A stretch of 64,000 bases of DNA from the NCBI GenBank assembly GCA_934511365.1, contig CAKSWC010000001.1:1-64000 (forward strand), in the 5' to 3' direction. The position numbers were made by a program, and so were the translations under genes. Below, in pieces: positions 27,501-33,573 of this stretch; position 1 is the first letter of the stretch, and the number at the start of each line of letters is the position of its first letter. This stretch comes from an uncultured Eubacteriales bacterium. Its GTDB lineage: Bacteria > Bacillota > Clostridia > Oscillospirales > Acutalibacteraceae. The notes under the pieces are model-generated. The model had not been told where the DNA came from, ran no database searches, and saw only the letters and a program-made list of their open reading frames with translations.

Positions 27501-28853
27501 AAAAGCGGTTGCAAGGGAATTGTTATAGCCCTTGATAAGGTCATAGTAATTCCAAAGGAGCTGATTGTCCTCAATGGCTTTTATCGCCTCGGCGTCCGGG
27601 TACTGCGCTCTGAGAGCGTCAACAGAAGCTTTGATTTCTCTGATTTTATAAAGCTGGATGTCTTTGTCAAGCTGAGTGATGAAGCCTTCCGCATTTTCAA
27701 GGCTGAAATCGGCGAAGCCTTCAAAATTGTTTCTGACATATTCGATAACGTCAGCCGAAACATTTTTAACAAAGTCAAGGTTCGGCTTCTGCGCGGTATA
27801 AATTTCTGTCATCTGCGCAAGGTTCAGCGCGTCATATCCGGCAGTAATTGCCGCATTGAGCGAAAGAATTGCAGGCTTTGCGTTGATTACCTTCTGCGCA
27901 AAAACACAGTTATCCATGTACGTCTTAACAGCCGCCATGTCAAAGAAGTGGTTTTTAACGTTGTCAGAATATGAGCTGAGCTTTGAATAAGCTTCATTGT
28001 TTGAAGCAATGATTGCGTTGATTTCAGACGCAGGAATATTCACAAGCACAGCAAGCGGCGTTGCAATGCGGTCTGCAGTGAACCAGTCGGCAAAAGCATG
28101 AAGATTCTTGTAAGCATCAGTGTCATATGTGGCAGTTCTTATCGGCTTTTGGTCAAGGGTTTGCCATGAAAGAGATGACCATGCAAACCATTTTCCTCTG
28201 TTCCAATATTTACCGCTGTCAAACCACTCATCTTTTCTGCAATCTCTTCTGAGCGTGTTCCTGTAAGTATAAACTGCTTTAGTGAGAATGCTTTCCGGTA
28301 CATCTGACAGCACCTCATATTTAAGAAGCAATTTTTCAAGGCTTGCCGTGACCGTTGAAGAAAGAATTGCATCCGAATTTACACCGTACCAAACTTTGCC
28401 CCAATCAAAACCAGGATTCTTTCCCCATGATGCATCAGCCTTATACCTCTGATTCTGTACGCCATATGCCCATGAATCATCCGTTACTCCGGTTGCCGGA
28501 ATAAGAGCGTCAATAAGTGCATCATAACCCGGAACGGCGGCTTTAGCTGAAGCATTAAGGTTAGCTGACGAGTTGTTATCAACAGCCGAAACCGAAACAC
28601 CTGACCCATTGCCACCAATTCCGTTGCACCTTGGATCTGCAATGTCATAAACATACTGATACAGCACCTCGGCGGCATTGAGCAACGTTCCGTCACCGTT
28701 TGTGAGAGACGTGTCGGTAACGGCAGAAAAAGCCGCCTTCAGGTCGTTTCCGTTAACCGCGGAAACGGTAAGTGTTGAAAAAGAAACGCTCATTGAGCCT
28801 GCAATCATAATGATTGAAAGAAGTACGCTGAGAATCTTTTTTCCTGTTTTCAT
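21519..28853 (-). CDS. Giant Sec-exported helical repeat protein, unknown function
   Basis: Starting at MKTGKKILS (ATG 28853, AAAAAAGGAGGAC ribosome site) the protein is 2444 residues. A Sec signal peptide covers about 1-33 (LLSIIMIAGSMSVSFST). Residues 35-880 are mainly helical and unrecognised. The rest holds four repeats about 400 residues apart. Each repeat has a GYxxxLxPxLEALGC strand, near residues 909, 1331, 1729 and 2117. DPxxxILxxLPxxxY and SNGLxxxxxNxLxxVY segments follow. No LPXTG, SLH or LysM anchor is seen. The C-terminus is amphipathic and ends FKKIGEFFKKLFK, resembling the small peptides encoded just upstream. The function is unknown; a cell-surface role is inferred from export and size. 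Confidence 0.85.
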   Translation of the reverse strand: MKTGKKILSVLLSIIMIAGSMSVSFSTLTVSAVNGNDLKAAFSAVTDTSLTNGDGTLLNAAEVLYQYVYDIADPRCNGIGGNGSGVSVSAVDNNSSANLNASAKAAVPGYDALIDALIPATGVTDDSWAYGVQNQRYKADASWGKNPGFDWGKVWYGVNSDAILSSTVTASLEKLLLKYEVLSDVPESILTKAVYTYRNTLRRDCRKDEWFDSGKYWNRGKWFAWSSLSWQTLDQKPIRTATYDTDAYKNLHAFADWFTADRIATPLAVLVNIPASEINAIIASNNEAYSKLSSYSDNVKNHFFDMAAVKTYMDNCVFAQKVINAKPAILSLNAAITAGYDALNLAQMTEIYTAQKPNLDFVKNVSADVIEYVRNNFEGFADFSLENAEGFITQLDKDIQLYKIREIKASVDALRAQYPDAEAIKAIEDNQLLWNYYDLIKGYNNSLATAFNQAYVAEVFTDGTGYVKQFEAELKYEWDYREAEEQYDSFWAWFLPLVYADLTQVSTENIIGTGIAENIPNIPNAVSKKSAFEAMYEKYLALIGESAMKAIFGEGENALGYIIDDYIARLYNTILARLDSEVSTAVGYFDAYGEVNLSNFTAIKDAVGRVERDIWTYLNDNNPSIISEKLRADYNRLDSLLNMYNSFVASKGLANFKQQHLHGENGVFMTRDVTDADLARKSGEEYNVDEKIVNDTISKLDSFLTSKDFTNLVNIDADNLSDYIKQVLADNLYTNDFVNMLMGILYPELVKALENLYNSLPSEVWYDAKLWKDKVDLTYKSLPEIISGLGMGLYPNQVAGFINGFDTVRNQLYSAGGNWNALKNDGKLVLDWGIDSIKPENYKTTAEFINAKKSRFMSAMSESFDAILPVVRVLFADWNGYNVTVNSAGYGHYLGATIAANLNLTATGCAGYSDLVTPILEALGCSNIPTYAEVSGYTTSRQFVNAIFNPLIDFVENKLAKDPISTLCSVLPNLAYAIPMDKLWERFQYLNIRLNYKATESRLGIQVLSDHYDLRLNDLVNKNSLGLDFDVSSFSSIISYLVSMFIPGIQSGSLPIMNAGKLITYASLDTNAPTKRRNGSRINFTADKADVFMALLDYLTKCLGNSDFVDLVYKQFSKDPEMTPELKKIIENIYTSTSDENGNMALAAIIELLNQTQYALEEYKWLKKDSSAGTVEGTTTASKVYLSYNNDWTKEAANYVANNLSAVVQSVLKTSGSDLDLSKSITDAVNRLFTNKAVTGIAKGLSSLISLPKKVGELIKSELGVDLTAFEQYKELADDHSWGFADGNREGFTDALLGVLEPLEPLFGFLFKGENIHLFKNSADLVLYGNNGYDAALVPLLEALGCDVKTSDSFEAKDTLNVVLDSLYARIDKLASDPVNEILELLPGVVYYVSSNGLSTSIRNLLHPLYVIIDTIRPVYEVDVRALAAQLGADNGFKDLGASYLVKKIEEMTGLKLNGLAVLMEDVSKAAATEYNSKSAFLKDNAYKGAYNTGVFDKGDMVTVVISYLLEALSVSENAAVVDKLLGTENITQAILSVFKGTDPEKKKINWMYYFGEDTDFSKYDFEKGVVITPTIQSLTYPNNWTKGAAEYIAANLDLVINDVLKASGESGTLSDVLKAKLNLFTGENLEKIKNAVLNLLKDTDKTLVNTANVVLGLDLAALEGYTAPAGELTAKQFASELSKILSSVEGLVNWLLFSKDYRFFTGTEKDSDGNYVYNDIITIKGADGYKNGLVPVLEAIGCRNVPAADDENALDKALASLFERVDEILADPANEILDVLANVIYFINADGLTASVYNALSAVYALSASLEKLGTKVDVNELLGFDISNLSAEKLFELAQEKTGMDLSPVAGTFSDLCVGTIRQYLSVSGEYAYKMEYNTETDRKDMVTLILTSLVETVKLKGNEEKLRELVGSNTYDAVLGVMNLRSFDMQKIDYRNTEYADTDKTFSALESSKLFAGYNKFGPLYQKEMAQYIADNIDKFLDNLVYLLGIQINGNYVATFKDMINAFVNGSVYNSKNAQAILDKLLEFSGKIDAMDGGAHIKALIKESLGVDLNAWNSIKIPSFTDDRAKFTEVLCNIVRPLQPVLEWMLLNKDFSFFVDENKENLVTLLGAEGYAYGVIPILEALDCKNVLTPDEYYSAAKTNGDAIITAITEPLFDRLDDIMTNPAEKITEILPQLIYFVNSNGLDTCFKNALHSVYGILNAIAPLVKVDLYSLINIRLDEVTFESLFKLLLEKLSEKTGQKLTAIEIDSFAELTVGKLVSYTSANGEKAYKMVYSGEFSKAELITVIERLAIRFVMHEDNRAKLLAILKDKCNMSADAEKYIKAVLDLIATYETTYFGMDKSLFVLYEIFYGANKGADHAATGLKNLNAMWKKILQNLNGSDDPNVKGLGTLIGNILDKATGGIIDSDGIASKGFIVFWQKIIEMFKKIGEFFKKLFK

Positions 28854-28892
28854 AAAAAGTCCTCCTTTTTTTGAATTGTGAACAATAAAAAC

Positions 28893-28925
28893 GGGAGAGA
28901 AATAATCACCGATCATTGCTCTCCC
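28893..28925 (-). promoter_or_regulatory. Leader hairpin of the giant gene
   Basis: CTCTCCC and GGGAGAG face each other across a 19-nt loop in the untranslated leader, between the -10 box and the ribosome site. It may stabilise or regulate the mRNA. Confidence 0.45.
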
Positions 28926-28936
28926 CATTTGATTTG

Positions 28937-28965
28937 ATAATAGCACCTGAATTCGTAAAAGTCAA
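28937..28965 (-). promoter_or_regulatory. Promoter of the giant secreted-protein gene
   Basis: On the minus strand TTGACT, a 17-nt spacer and TATTAT. The 28966-29185 stretch upstream is AT-rich and shows no gene. Confidence 0.7.
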
Positions 28966-29185
28966 CAGTGCAGGTACTAATGAAATAATTGTTAATATTT
29001 TCGTCATATTTGCGCCAATGCAACTGCAATGTTCCCATTAATTTGTTAATGTTAGCGACTGTTTTCCAGTATTTGTCTAATTATTATTGCGTTACAACTT
29101 TATTTTTAATGTGCGATTAATTAATAAACTGTTAACTGAGTCGCCGGTTTTTACTGTTTAATGCGATTATTATGAAAATACAGAC

Positions 29186-29215
29186 AAAAAAAGAGCCACC
29201 GCAATGCGGCAGCTC
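29186..29215 (-). terminator. Terminator of small-peptide gene A
   Basis: GAGCTGCCGC pairs with GCGGTGGCTC around a short loop (one mismatch), followed by seven T residues on the minus strand. Confidence 0.85.
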
Positions 29216-29230
29216 CACAGGTTTTTAGTC

Positions 29231-29383
29231 TTATTTGTTGAAATCAAAATCAGTCTTGCTGATATCCTCAAAGAACTTCTTAACAAGGTTAACAATGCCC
29301 GCGCCCTTTTCCTCGCCGAGGAAGGAAAGGATGTTGTAAACAAGACCGAGTGCCTGAGAAAGCAAGCCAAATGCTGTTGCCAT
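29231..29383 (-). CDS. Small amphipathic peptide A (50 aa)
   Basis: The ATG at 29383 follows AAGGGAG by 9 nt. The peptide reads MATAFGLLSQALGLVY, NILSFLGEEKGAGIVNLV, then KKFFEDISKTDFDFNK. It has no signal peptide and is predicted to form two short amphipathic helices split by a GEEKGAG turn. From LGLVYNIL onward it aligns with peptide C (LxLVxNIL, AxIxNLxKxFFEDI). It has its own promoter, leader hairpin and terminator, so it is transcribed alone. Too small for standard gene callers, but promoter, ribosome site, paralogy and terminator together support it. Function unknown. Confidence 0.82.
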   Translation of the reverse strand: MATAFGLLSQALGLVYNILSFLGEEKGAGIVNLVKKFFEDISKTDFDFNK

Positions 29384-29408
29384 AATTTTCGTCTCCCTTA
29401 AAATATGT

Positions 29409-29457
29409 CAGTTTTTTACTGCGGTAAAATATTAACACAATATGAATGACTTGTCAA
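29409..29457 (-). promoter_or_regulatory. Promoter and leader hairpin of peptide gene A
   Basis: TTGACA (29457-29452), a 17-nt spacer and TAATAT (29434-29429) with TTGTGT just before the -10 box. The transcript then has the CAGT/ACTG mini-hairpin at 29421-29409. The same arrangement precedes peptides B, C and D. Confidence 0.8.
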
Positions 29458-29527
29458 TATTTTCCTAAAAAAAAGCTTCATTTTTTCTGCTCTCCTGCTC
29501 CTTAATGAGCACAAAAAAGAAAAAGCA

Positions 29528-29552
29528 CCGGCTGGACTTATTGTCCGGCCGG
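29528..29552 (-). terminator. Terminator of small-peptide gene B
   Basis: CCGGCCGGAC pairs with GTCCAGCCGG (one mismatch) around AATAA, followed by GCTTTTTC on the minus strand. Confidence 0.85.
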
Positions 29553-29562
29553 CTGAATCTGA

Positions 29563-29676
29563 TTATTTCTTGAAAATCTTATTAAAGAAGTCCTGAATAA
29601 TATCAAGGATTCCGTTATCCATGAATTTTCTGCAATAATCAATAATACCAGTTGCAAGGTTATAAAGAGCGTCCAT
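29563..29676 (-). CDS. Small amphipathic peptide B (37 aa)
   Basis: The ATG at 29676 follows CAGGAGGAATAAAAA, a strong ribosome site. The peptide reads MDALYNLATGIIDYCRKF, then MDNGILDIIQDFFNKIFKK. It is one predicted amphipathic helix with a basic end. It shares the I-I/L-D-Y-C-R/K segment and the FFxxIF-K end with peptide C. The single cysteine is conserved in B and C but absent from A and D. It is monocistronic, between its own promoter and terminator. Function unknown; phenol-soluble-modulin-like or bacteriocin-like activity is only a possibility. Confidence 0.82.
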   Translation of the reverse strand: MDALYNLATGIIDYCRKFMDNGILDIIQDFFNKIFKK

Positions 29677-29697
29677 TTTTTATTCCTCCTGTTTCGT

Positions 29698-29746
29698 CAG
29701 TTTTAAACTGCATAAAAATGTTACCATAACGGGAAAACAATGTCAA
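29698..29746 (-). promoter_or_regulatory. Promoter and leader hairpin of peptide gene B
   Basis: TTGACA (29746-29741), a 17-nt spacer and TAACAT (29723-29718), then a CAGTTT/AAACTG hairpin at 29710-29698 before the ribosome site. Confidence 0.75.
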
Positions 29747-29844
29747 TAATTTCTTGGCAAAATGACTTCATTTAATCATTCTTAAATTTTTTCGATAAAT
29801 CGGCGAAAACTGTTGCATATCCGCCATTGAAAAAAGGGCTTTCA

Positions 29845-29873
29845 AAAAATTGCAGCCGCCCAAAGGCGGCCGC
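29845..29873 (-). terminator. Terminator of small-peptide gene C
   Basis: TGCGGCCGCC pairs with GGCGGCTGCA (one mismatch) around a 4-nt loop, followed by ATTTTTTG on the minus strand. Confidence 0.88.
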
Positions 29874-29882
29874 ATTGCTTGA

Positions 29883-30020
29883 TTATTCAGGCTTGTTTTC
29901 AGGATTGGTCTTGTTGAAGATATCTTCAAAGAAATTTTTGATGAGGTTGATAATCTCAGCAGCCTTGCCTTCCTTGCAATAATCAAGGATATTTTTAACA
30001 AGTTCAAGTACTTTAGTCAT
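29883..30020 (-). CDS. Small amphipathic peptide C (45 aa)
   Basis: The ATG at 30020 follows AAAGGAGGAAACTGTA. The peptide reads MTKVLELVKNILDYCKEGKA, then AEIINLIKNFFEDIFNKTNP and ENKPE. Two amphipathic helices are joined by a KEGKAAE turn, with a short polar tail. It is the clearest bridge between its paralogs: the front half matches B (ILDYCK), the back half matches A (NLxKxFFEDI). No signal peptide, no modification-enzyme or transporter genes beside it. Monocistronic, with its own promoter and terminator. Confidence 0.85.
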   Translation of the reverse strand: MTKVLELVKNILDYCKEGKAAEIINLIKNFFEDIFNKTNPENKPE

Positions 30021-30044
30021 TACAGTTTCCTCCTTTACAAGTGT

Positions 30045-30093
30045 CAGTGTCTTACTGCAGGTAAATATTAACACACTGTTAACAAAAAGTCAA
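30045..30093 (-). promoter_or_regulatory. Promoter and leader hairpin of peptide gene C
   Basis: TTGACT (30093-30088), a 17-nt spacer and TAATAT (30070-30065) with GTGTGT before the -10 box, then a CAGT/ACTG hairpin at 30057-30045. Confidence 0.8.
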
Positions 30094-30135
30094 CTGCTTT
30101 TTTAAAAAAAATTGAAAAAATTTGAAAAATTTTGA

Positions 30136-30168
30136 AAAAAACAAAACCGGCGCGTTTGCGCCGGTTTT
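30136..30168 (-). terminator. Terminator of small-peptide gene D
   Basis: A perfect 11-bp stem AAAACCGGCGC/GCGCCGGTTTT with a 4-nt loop and GTTTTTTT on the minus strand. Confidence 0.92.
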
Positions 30169-30185
30169 ATGGGTAATCAGCCATT

Positions 30186-30284
30186 TCAGATAGGCATAAT
30201 GAAGAACTCTTTGATGCGTTCAAAAATCTGCTGAAGTGAAAGACCCTTAATACTCTCAAAGAAAGCCTTAATTTTTGCGAACAT
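30186..30284 (-). CDS. Small amphipathic peptide D (32 aa)
   Basis: The ATG at 30284 follows ACAGGAGGAAAACATT. The peptide reads MFAKIKAFFESIKGLSLQ, then QIFERIKEFFIMPI. It is the shortest and most divergent member: two FF pairs (AFFESIK and KEFFIMP), alternating basic and aromatic residues, and no cysteine. A single amphipathic helix with a hydrophobic C-terminus is predicted. It has the same promoter, leader hairpin and terminator layout as A-C. The C-terminal I-x-E/K-x-FF pattern also resembles the end of the giant secreted protein. Confidence 0.78.
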   Translation of the reverse strand: MFAKIKAFFESIKGLSLQQIFERIKEFFIMPI

Positions 30285-30310
30285 AATGTTTTCCTCCTGT
30301 AAAATATTGT

Positions 30311-30360
30311 CAGTCCTCTGACTGCAACTAAATATTAACACAACATGAATAAAATGTCAA
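30311..30360 (-). promoter_or_regulatory. Promoter and leader hairpin of peptide gene D
   Basis: TTGACA (30360-30355), a 17-nt spacer and TAATAT (30337-30332) with TTGTGT before the -10 box, then a CAGTC/GACTG hairpin at 30324-30311. Confidence 0.82.
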
Positions 30361-30427
30361 GCTTTTTGATAATTTATTTGAACTTTTAATAAACTTTAAT
30401 TCATTCCGCAAAAGACCTGTTTTCGCC

Positions 30428-32017
30428 TTACTTTTTGACGGCCATATACTTTGTAAGCAGGTTGAGCAGTGCGGTGAGAAAGCGGAAAATAGCCGAGAAG
30501 AAATCCTTTGTGTAAAGCTTGTCAAACGGATTTGGCTCGGTAACTTCAACGATGGAGTCATTCTCTGCCGAATAGGTCATGAACTGGGTGTAGCCATAGT
30601 TTTCTTTGATATTGTCATCCGTTGGCTGTTCAACGCTTCTTACAAGCTTTTCCTTGAACCGCTCAACACAGTTCGGGAATGCGGCATGAGTGCAATCTCT
30701 GACGAACCATGTGCTGTCAGGGAAAAGGCAGGTTGAAGCGTCGATTTTTTTGTCTCCTGAGATGTACTTTTCATCGTGGGAGGCAATATACTCATCGGAG
30801 AGAGTCTCCGTAATGTTTGAGCAGGTTGCACCGAACGAAAGAGCCTTTGTTTCAATTCTTCCGTCGCCCTGAGCGCGGCTGTCCTTTTCAACGGGAAGGA
30901 GGTTATCGCCGTACTTTGCAATTACAGAAATGTTGATTCCGCTGTTCTTTGCATCGGTAAGAATTTTTTCATGCCTCACCTGAACATTATAATGATAGTT
31001 GTCAATCTTGGCGATATAGCCTGCGTATTCGTTCTTGTCAACGGTGTAATAGCCATCGGAATTTTCCTTAAAGAGCTGCTGCTTTGCCGCTTCATAGTAA
31101 CGGTCGTCAATCATCGCCCAGAAGGTCGGGAAGAAGAAAACATTGGTTGCAAGGCGCGGAACCATATAGTCTTTGACTCGATTGTAAATATAAGTAAACA
31201 TTTCCGTTCCGTAGCCGAGAACCTTGAGCTGATACATCAGTGAGCAAAGAGTTGCAATGAACACCTCAAGCTCATCGCCGTATGCGGTGTTGTTAAGAAA
31301 ACGGTCGGGGCCGTTCATATAATAAGTTACAAATTCATCAATCGCCTTGGCGTCAAAATAAATCTGATTTGAAAAAAGCGCACCAACGGTCTGTGAGCCT
31401 GCAAGGGTCGGAACATAAAAAACAATGCCTGCAATATCATCCTTCGCTGCGTCACCGACAAGGTAAAGATATGCCGTTACAATAACGGAGCCGAGGCACC
31501 GCGAGTCAATGTTGACTTTTTTGCAGTTGTTAACGCGCTTGACTTCCTTGATGTATTCCTTAAAAAGCTCGGCGGTTTCAATCGGATCAACGCGCCAGTC
31601 CCAACTGAAATAGTAGTTGCTCGCGGGCGCAAGCGCAGTTCCGACCTTCCATTCGCCGCCGTTGGTTCCGTCCTTGGCGTTGGCGTTCTCGTCAACCTGA
31701 ATCATTTCAAAAAGCGGAGTAATTTTGTCGCAGATAGTGCGGCTATAGCCTTCCCAATCCTGCGTGACAAAGGCTTTTGCAATTTCCTTCGCCATAATCG
31801 GAACAAGCGACTTTGCATATTCAACTTCATTGAAAGACGGGTCGGGATTGGTATAAATCTGCTTTCCGTCCTTGTCATAGACCACAGACGAACGGCCGTT
31901 GATATGAATTGTTGGATAATCGTTCATCTCAAGTGCGGCAAAGCCCGGAACAAAAAGAGCAAAGGCCATAATTACACTGAGAAAAATGCTGAGTGATTTT
32001 TTAAGCGTTCTGTTCAT
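30428..32017 (-). CDS. Secreted alpha/beta-hydrolase-like protein with FFxxIF C-terminal segment
   Basis: From ATG 32017 (GGGGAGG upstream) the protein is 529 residues with a Sec signal (about 5-28, FLSVIMAFALFVPGFAAL). The KVNIDSRCLGSVIVTAYLYL segment has the shape of a lipase/LCAT nucleophile elbow, but the nucleophile position near residue 174 is Cys in SRCLGS instead of Ser in GHSxG. IAGIVFYVPTLAGSQ, GDGRIETKALSFGAT and the possible catalytic His in VRDCTHAAFPN (near 444) also fit the fold. The C-terminus has KDFFSAIFRFLTALLNLLTK, like the small peptides next door. Fold assignment is by motif only. The substrate is unknown. Confidence 0.6.
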   Translation of the reverse strand: MNRTLKKSLSIFLSVIMAFALFVPGFAALEMNDYPTIHINGRSSVVYDKDGKQIYTNPDPSFNEVEYAKSLVPIMAKEIAKAFVTQDWEGYSRTICDKITPLFEMIQVDENANAKDGTNGGEWKVGTALAPASNYYFSWDWRVDPIETAELFKEYIKEVKRVNNCKKVNIDSRCLGSVIVTAYLYLVGDAAKDDIAGIVFYVPTLAGSQTVGALFSNQIYFDAKAIDEFVTYYMNGPDRFLNNTAYGDELEVFIATLCSLMYQLKVLGYGTEMFTYIYNRVKDYMVPRLATNVFFFPTFWAMIDDRYYEAAKQQLFKENSDGYYTVDKNEYAGYIAKIDNYHYNVQVRHEKILTDAKNSGINISVIAKYGDNLLPVEKDSRAQGDGRIETKALSFGATCSNITETLSDEYIASHDEKYISGDKKIDASTCLFPDSTWFVRDCTHAAFPNCVERFKEKLVRSVEQPTDDNIKENYGYTQFMTYSAENDSIVEVTEPNPFDKLYTKDFFSAIFRFLTALLNLLTKYMAVKK

Positions 32018-32053
32018 CGTTAAAAAATGCCTCCCCAAATAATATTTTTGATA

Positions 32054-32082
32054 ATGATATCACAATTAAAAAATTTATTCAA
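32054..32082 (-). promoter_or_regulatory. Promoter of the secreted hydrolase-like gene
   Basis: TTGAAT, a 17-nt spacer and TATCAT on the minus strand, 37 nt before the ATG. Confidence 0.65.
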
Positions 32083-32112
32083 TATTTGTTAATCAAAATA
32101 TCTATAAAATTT

Positions 32113-32153
32113 TTTAAAAAAGCCGTCGCAGATTTTAAACCTACGGCGGCTTT
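32113..32153 (-). terminator. Terminator of the inositol operon
   Basis: AAAGCCGCCG pairs with CGACGGCTTT (one mismatch), followed by TTTTTAAAAAATTTT on the minus strand, right after the metallophosphoesterase stop. Confidence 0.85.
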
Positions 32154-32161
32154 CACTTTTG

Positions 32162-33547
32162 TTAAGAATGAACTTCTTTAAAGGGAAGGAACGTGTTTGT
32201 GTTGTCAAACTCGCCTTTGTCATAGAGCAGATCTTCAATAACGTCACTGATTTCAACGGGGTTTCCAAAGTGGTCTTTAAGCTTGACCGCTTTCGGTATT
32301 CTTGAAACTATCGCCATGAATGCTTTATATTCAACCGTGTCCGGAGTATAGCGTTTGACGCCGGAATAAAGGTTGATAACAAGCTCCATGAGGAAATCTC
32401 TGACTTTAACATTTTCAATCATCGGGTCGTTTTTTGAGCTGACAAAAAGCAGACGTCCGAGCGATTTAAAAGTGAGACCGTTGACAATTTTTCCGAGTAT
32501 CTTCAAAAGCGGCTTCAAAGCATCAACCGTTTTTTCGTCCATGCTGAAGCCCTTCGCAAGCTGCTTGAAATGCTCAATATCGTTTTCCATTGAGTCAAAA
32601 ATGTCTTTAATCATGAAGAGGAAATGCTCTTTCATGTGTTCCTCAGCCGTTCTTCCCCGAAGATCCCAGTCAAAATGGCCAAGGTTATAGGTTTTGACGT
32701 CAATGCCCTTTTCGGTAACGGTCATCTTCCTGTACGGCGCGGGGTACGCCGCAATCGAGCCGGTATTGACGTGATAAAGGCGGTTATTGAGCGCGGTATC
32801 AATGCAGGTCACCGACTGCATATGTGTGTGACCGGTGAAGCAGAACTGAATTCCAAGGTCGGCAAACATCGGCGCGATAATCTCATAGCCGCCGAGCATA
32901 TCCCTGTGTGAGAACAGCGGATAGATAAGGCCGGGCGGAAGCATCGGGTGGTGGGTGACGGCAATCACCCTTTCCCCTTCCCTTTCCGCTTCCTTCGCCT
33001 GATTCTTTATCCAGTCAATGAGAGTGTCATCATAGCCGCAGAAGGATCTTCCGTCTCCGTCGTCATTGAGCAGAAGGAAGCGCCAGCCGGGAACCATTTT
33101 AACCGCATAGGAATATGACGGAACGTGCTCGGAAACAGCCTCGTTCCAGCCGAAGTCTTTGTAATGCTCACGAAGCTCGGCTCGGGTGTACTCCTCAAGC
33201 TTGAATTCACCGATTTCGGTATATCCGCGTGCGTTATTGTCAAAATCATGGGTCGCAAAGGTGACAAAAATGCGCTTTCCGGCATCCTTGAGCTTTTGGA
33301 GCTTTTTCAAAAGCAGGTCATGGCTGATTTTTTCTCCGTCATATGTGAGGTCACCGGAGATGATAACAATTTCATTATCCTTATCCGCGGCAAGCTCGGC
33401 AAACGCAGCGTCAATGATTGCTCCGGACTCCGCAACACACTTTTGATCAATGCCGCAGCGCAGATCAAAATGCTTTCCGTATGAGCCGATTTCCTCGTTC
33501 GCATAATAATGCAGGTCGGTAATCTGATAAAAATTAAACTTTTCCAT
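32162..33547 (-). CDS. Calcineurin-like metallophosphoesterase
   Basis: From ATG 33547 (GAAAGGGAG ribosome site) the product is 461 residues. All metallophosphoesterase motifs are visible: QITDLHYY (near 8), IISGDLTYDG (near 70), THDFDN in place of GNHE (near 103), VTHHPMLPPG (near 194) and FTGHTHMQS (near 235). These bind two metal ions. It has no signal peptide and a helical C-terminal extension of about 170 residues. It lies 27 nt after iolE, so it is the last gene of the inositol operon. Its substrate could be an inositol phosphate or another phosphoester (inference). Confidence 0.88.
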   Translation of the reverse strand: MEKFNFYQITDLHYYANEEIGSYGKHFDLRCGIDQKCVAESGAIIDAAFAELAADKDNEIVIISGDLTYDGEKISHDLLLKKLQKLKDAGKRIFVTFATHDFDNNARGYTEIGEFKLEEYTRAELREHYKDFGWNEAVSEHVPSYSYAVKMVPGWRFLLLNDDGDGRSFCGYDDTLIDWIKNQAKEAEREGERVIAVTHHPMLPPGLIYPLFSHRDMLGGYEIIAPMFADLGIQFCFTGHTHMQSVTCIDTALNNRLYHVNTGSIAAYPAPYRKMTVTEKGIDVKTYNLGHFDWDLRGRTAEEHMKEHFLFMIKDIFDSMENDIEHFKQLAKGFSMDEKTVDALKPLLKILGKIVNGLTFKSLGRLLFVSSKNDPMIENVKVRDFLMELVINLYSGVKRYTPDTVEYKAFMAIVSRIPKAVKLKDHFGNPVEISDVIEDLLYDKGEFDNTNTFLPFKEVHS

Positions 33548-33573
33548 TGGCGGCACTCCCTTTCCTCAAAAAA

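Noticed and set aside
29204..29401. Plus-strand frame of 65 codons over peptide gene A
   Set aside because: It is antisense to a gene with promoter, ribosome site, paralogs and terminator, and has none of these itself.
29768..30007. Minus-strand frame of 79 codons overlapping peptide gene C
   Set aside because: It lacks a ribosome site and runs out of frame through C and its terminator; the 45-codon frame has the paralogy and signals.
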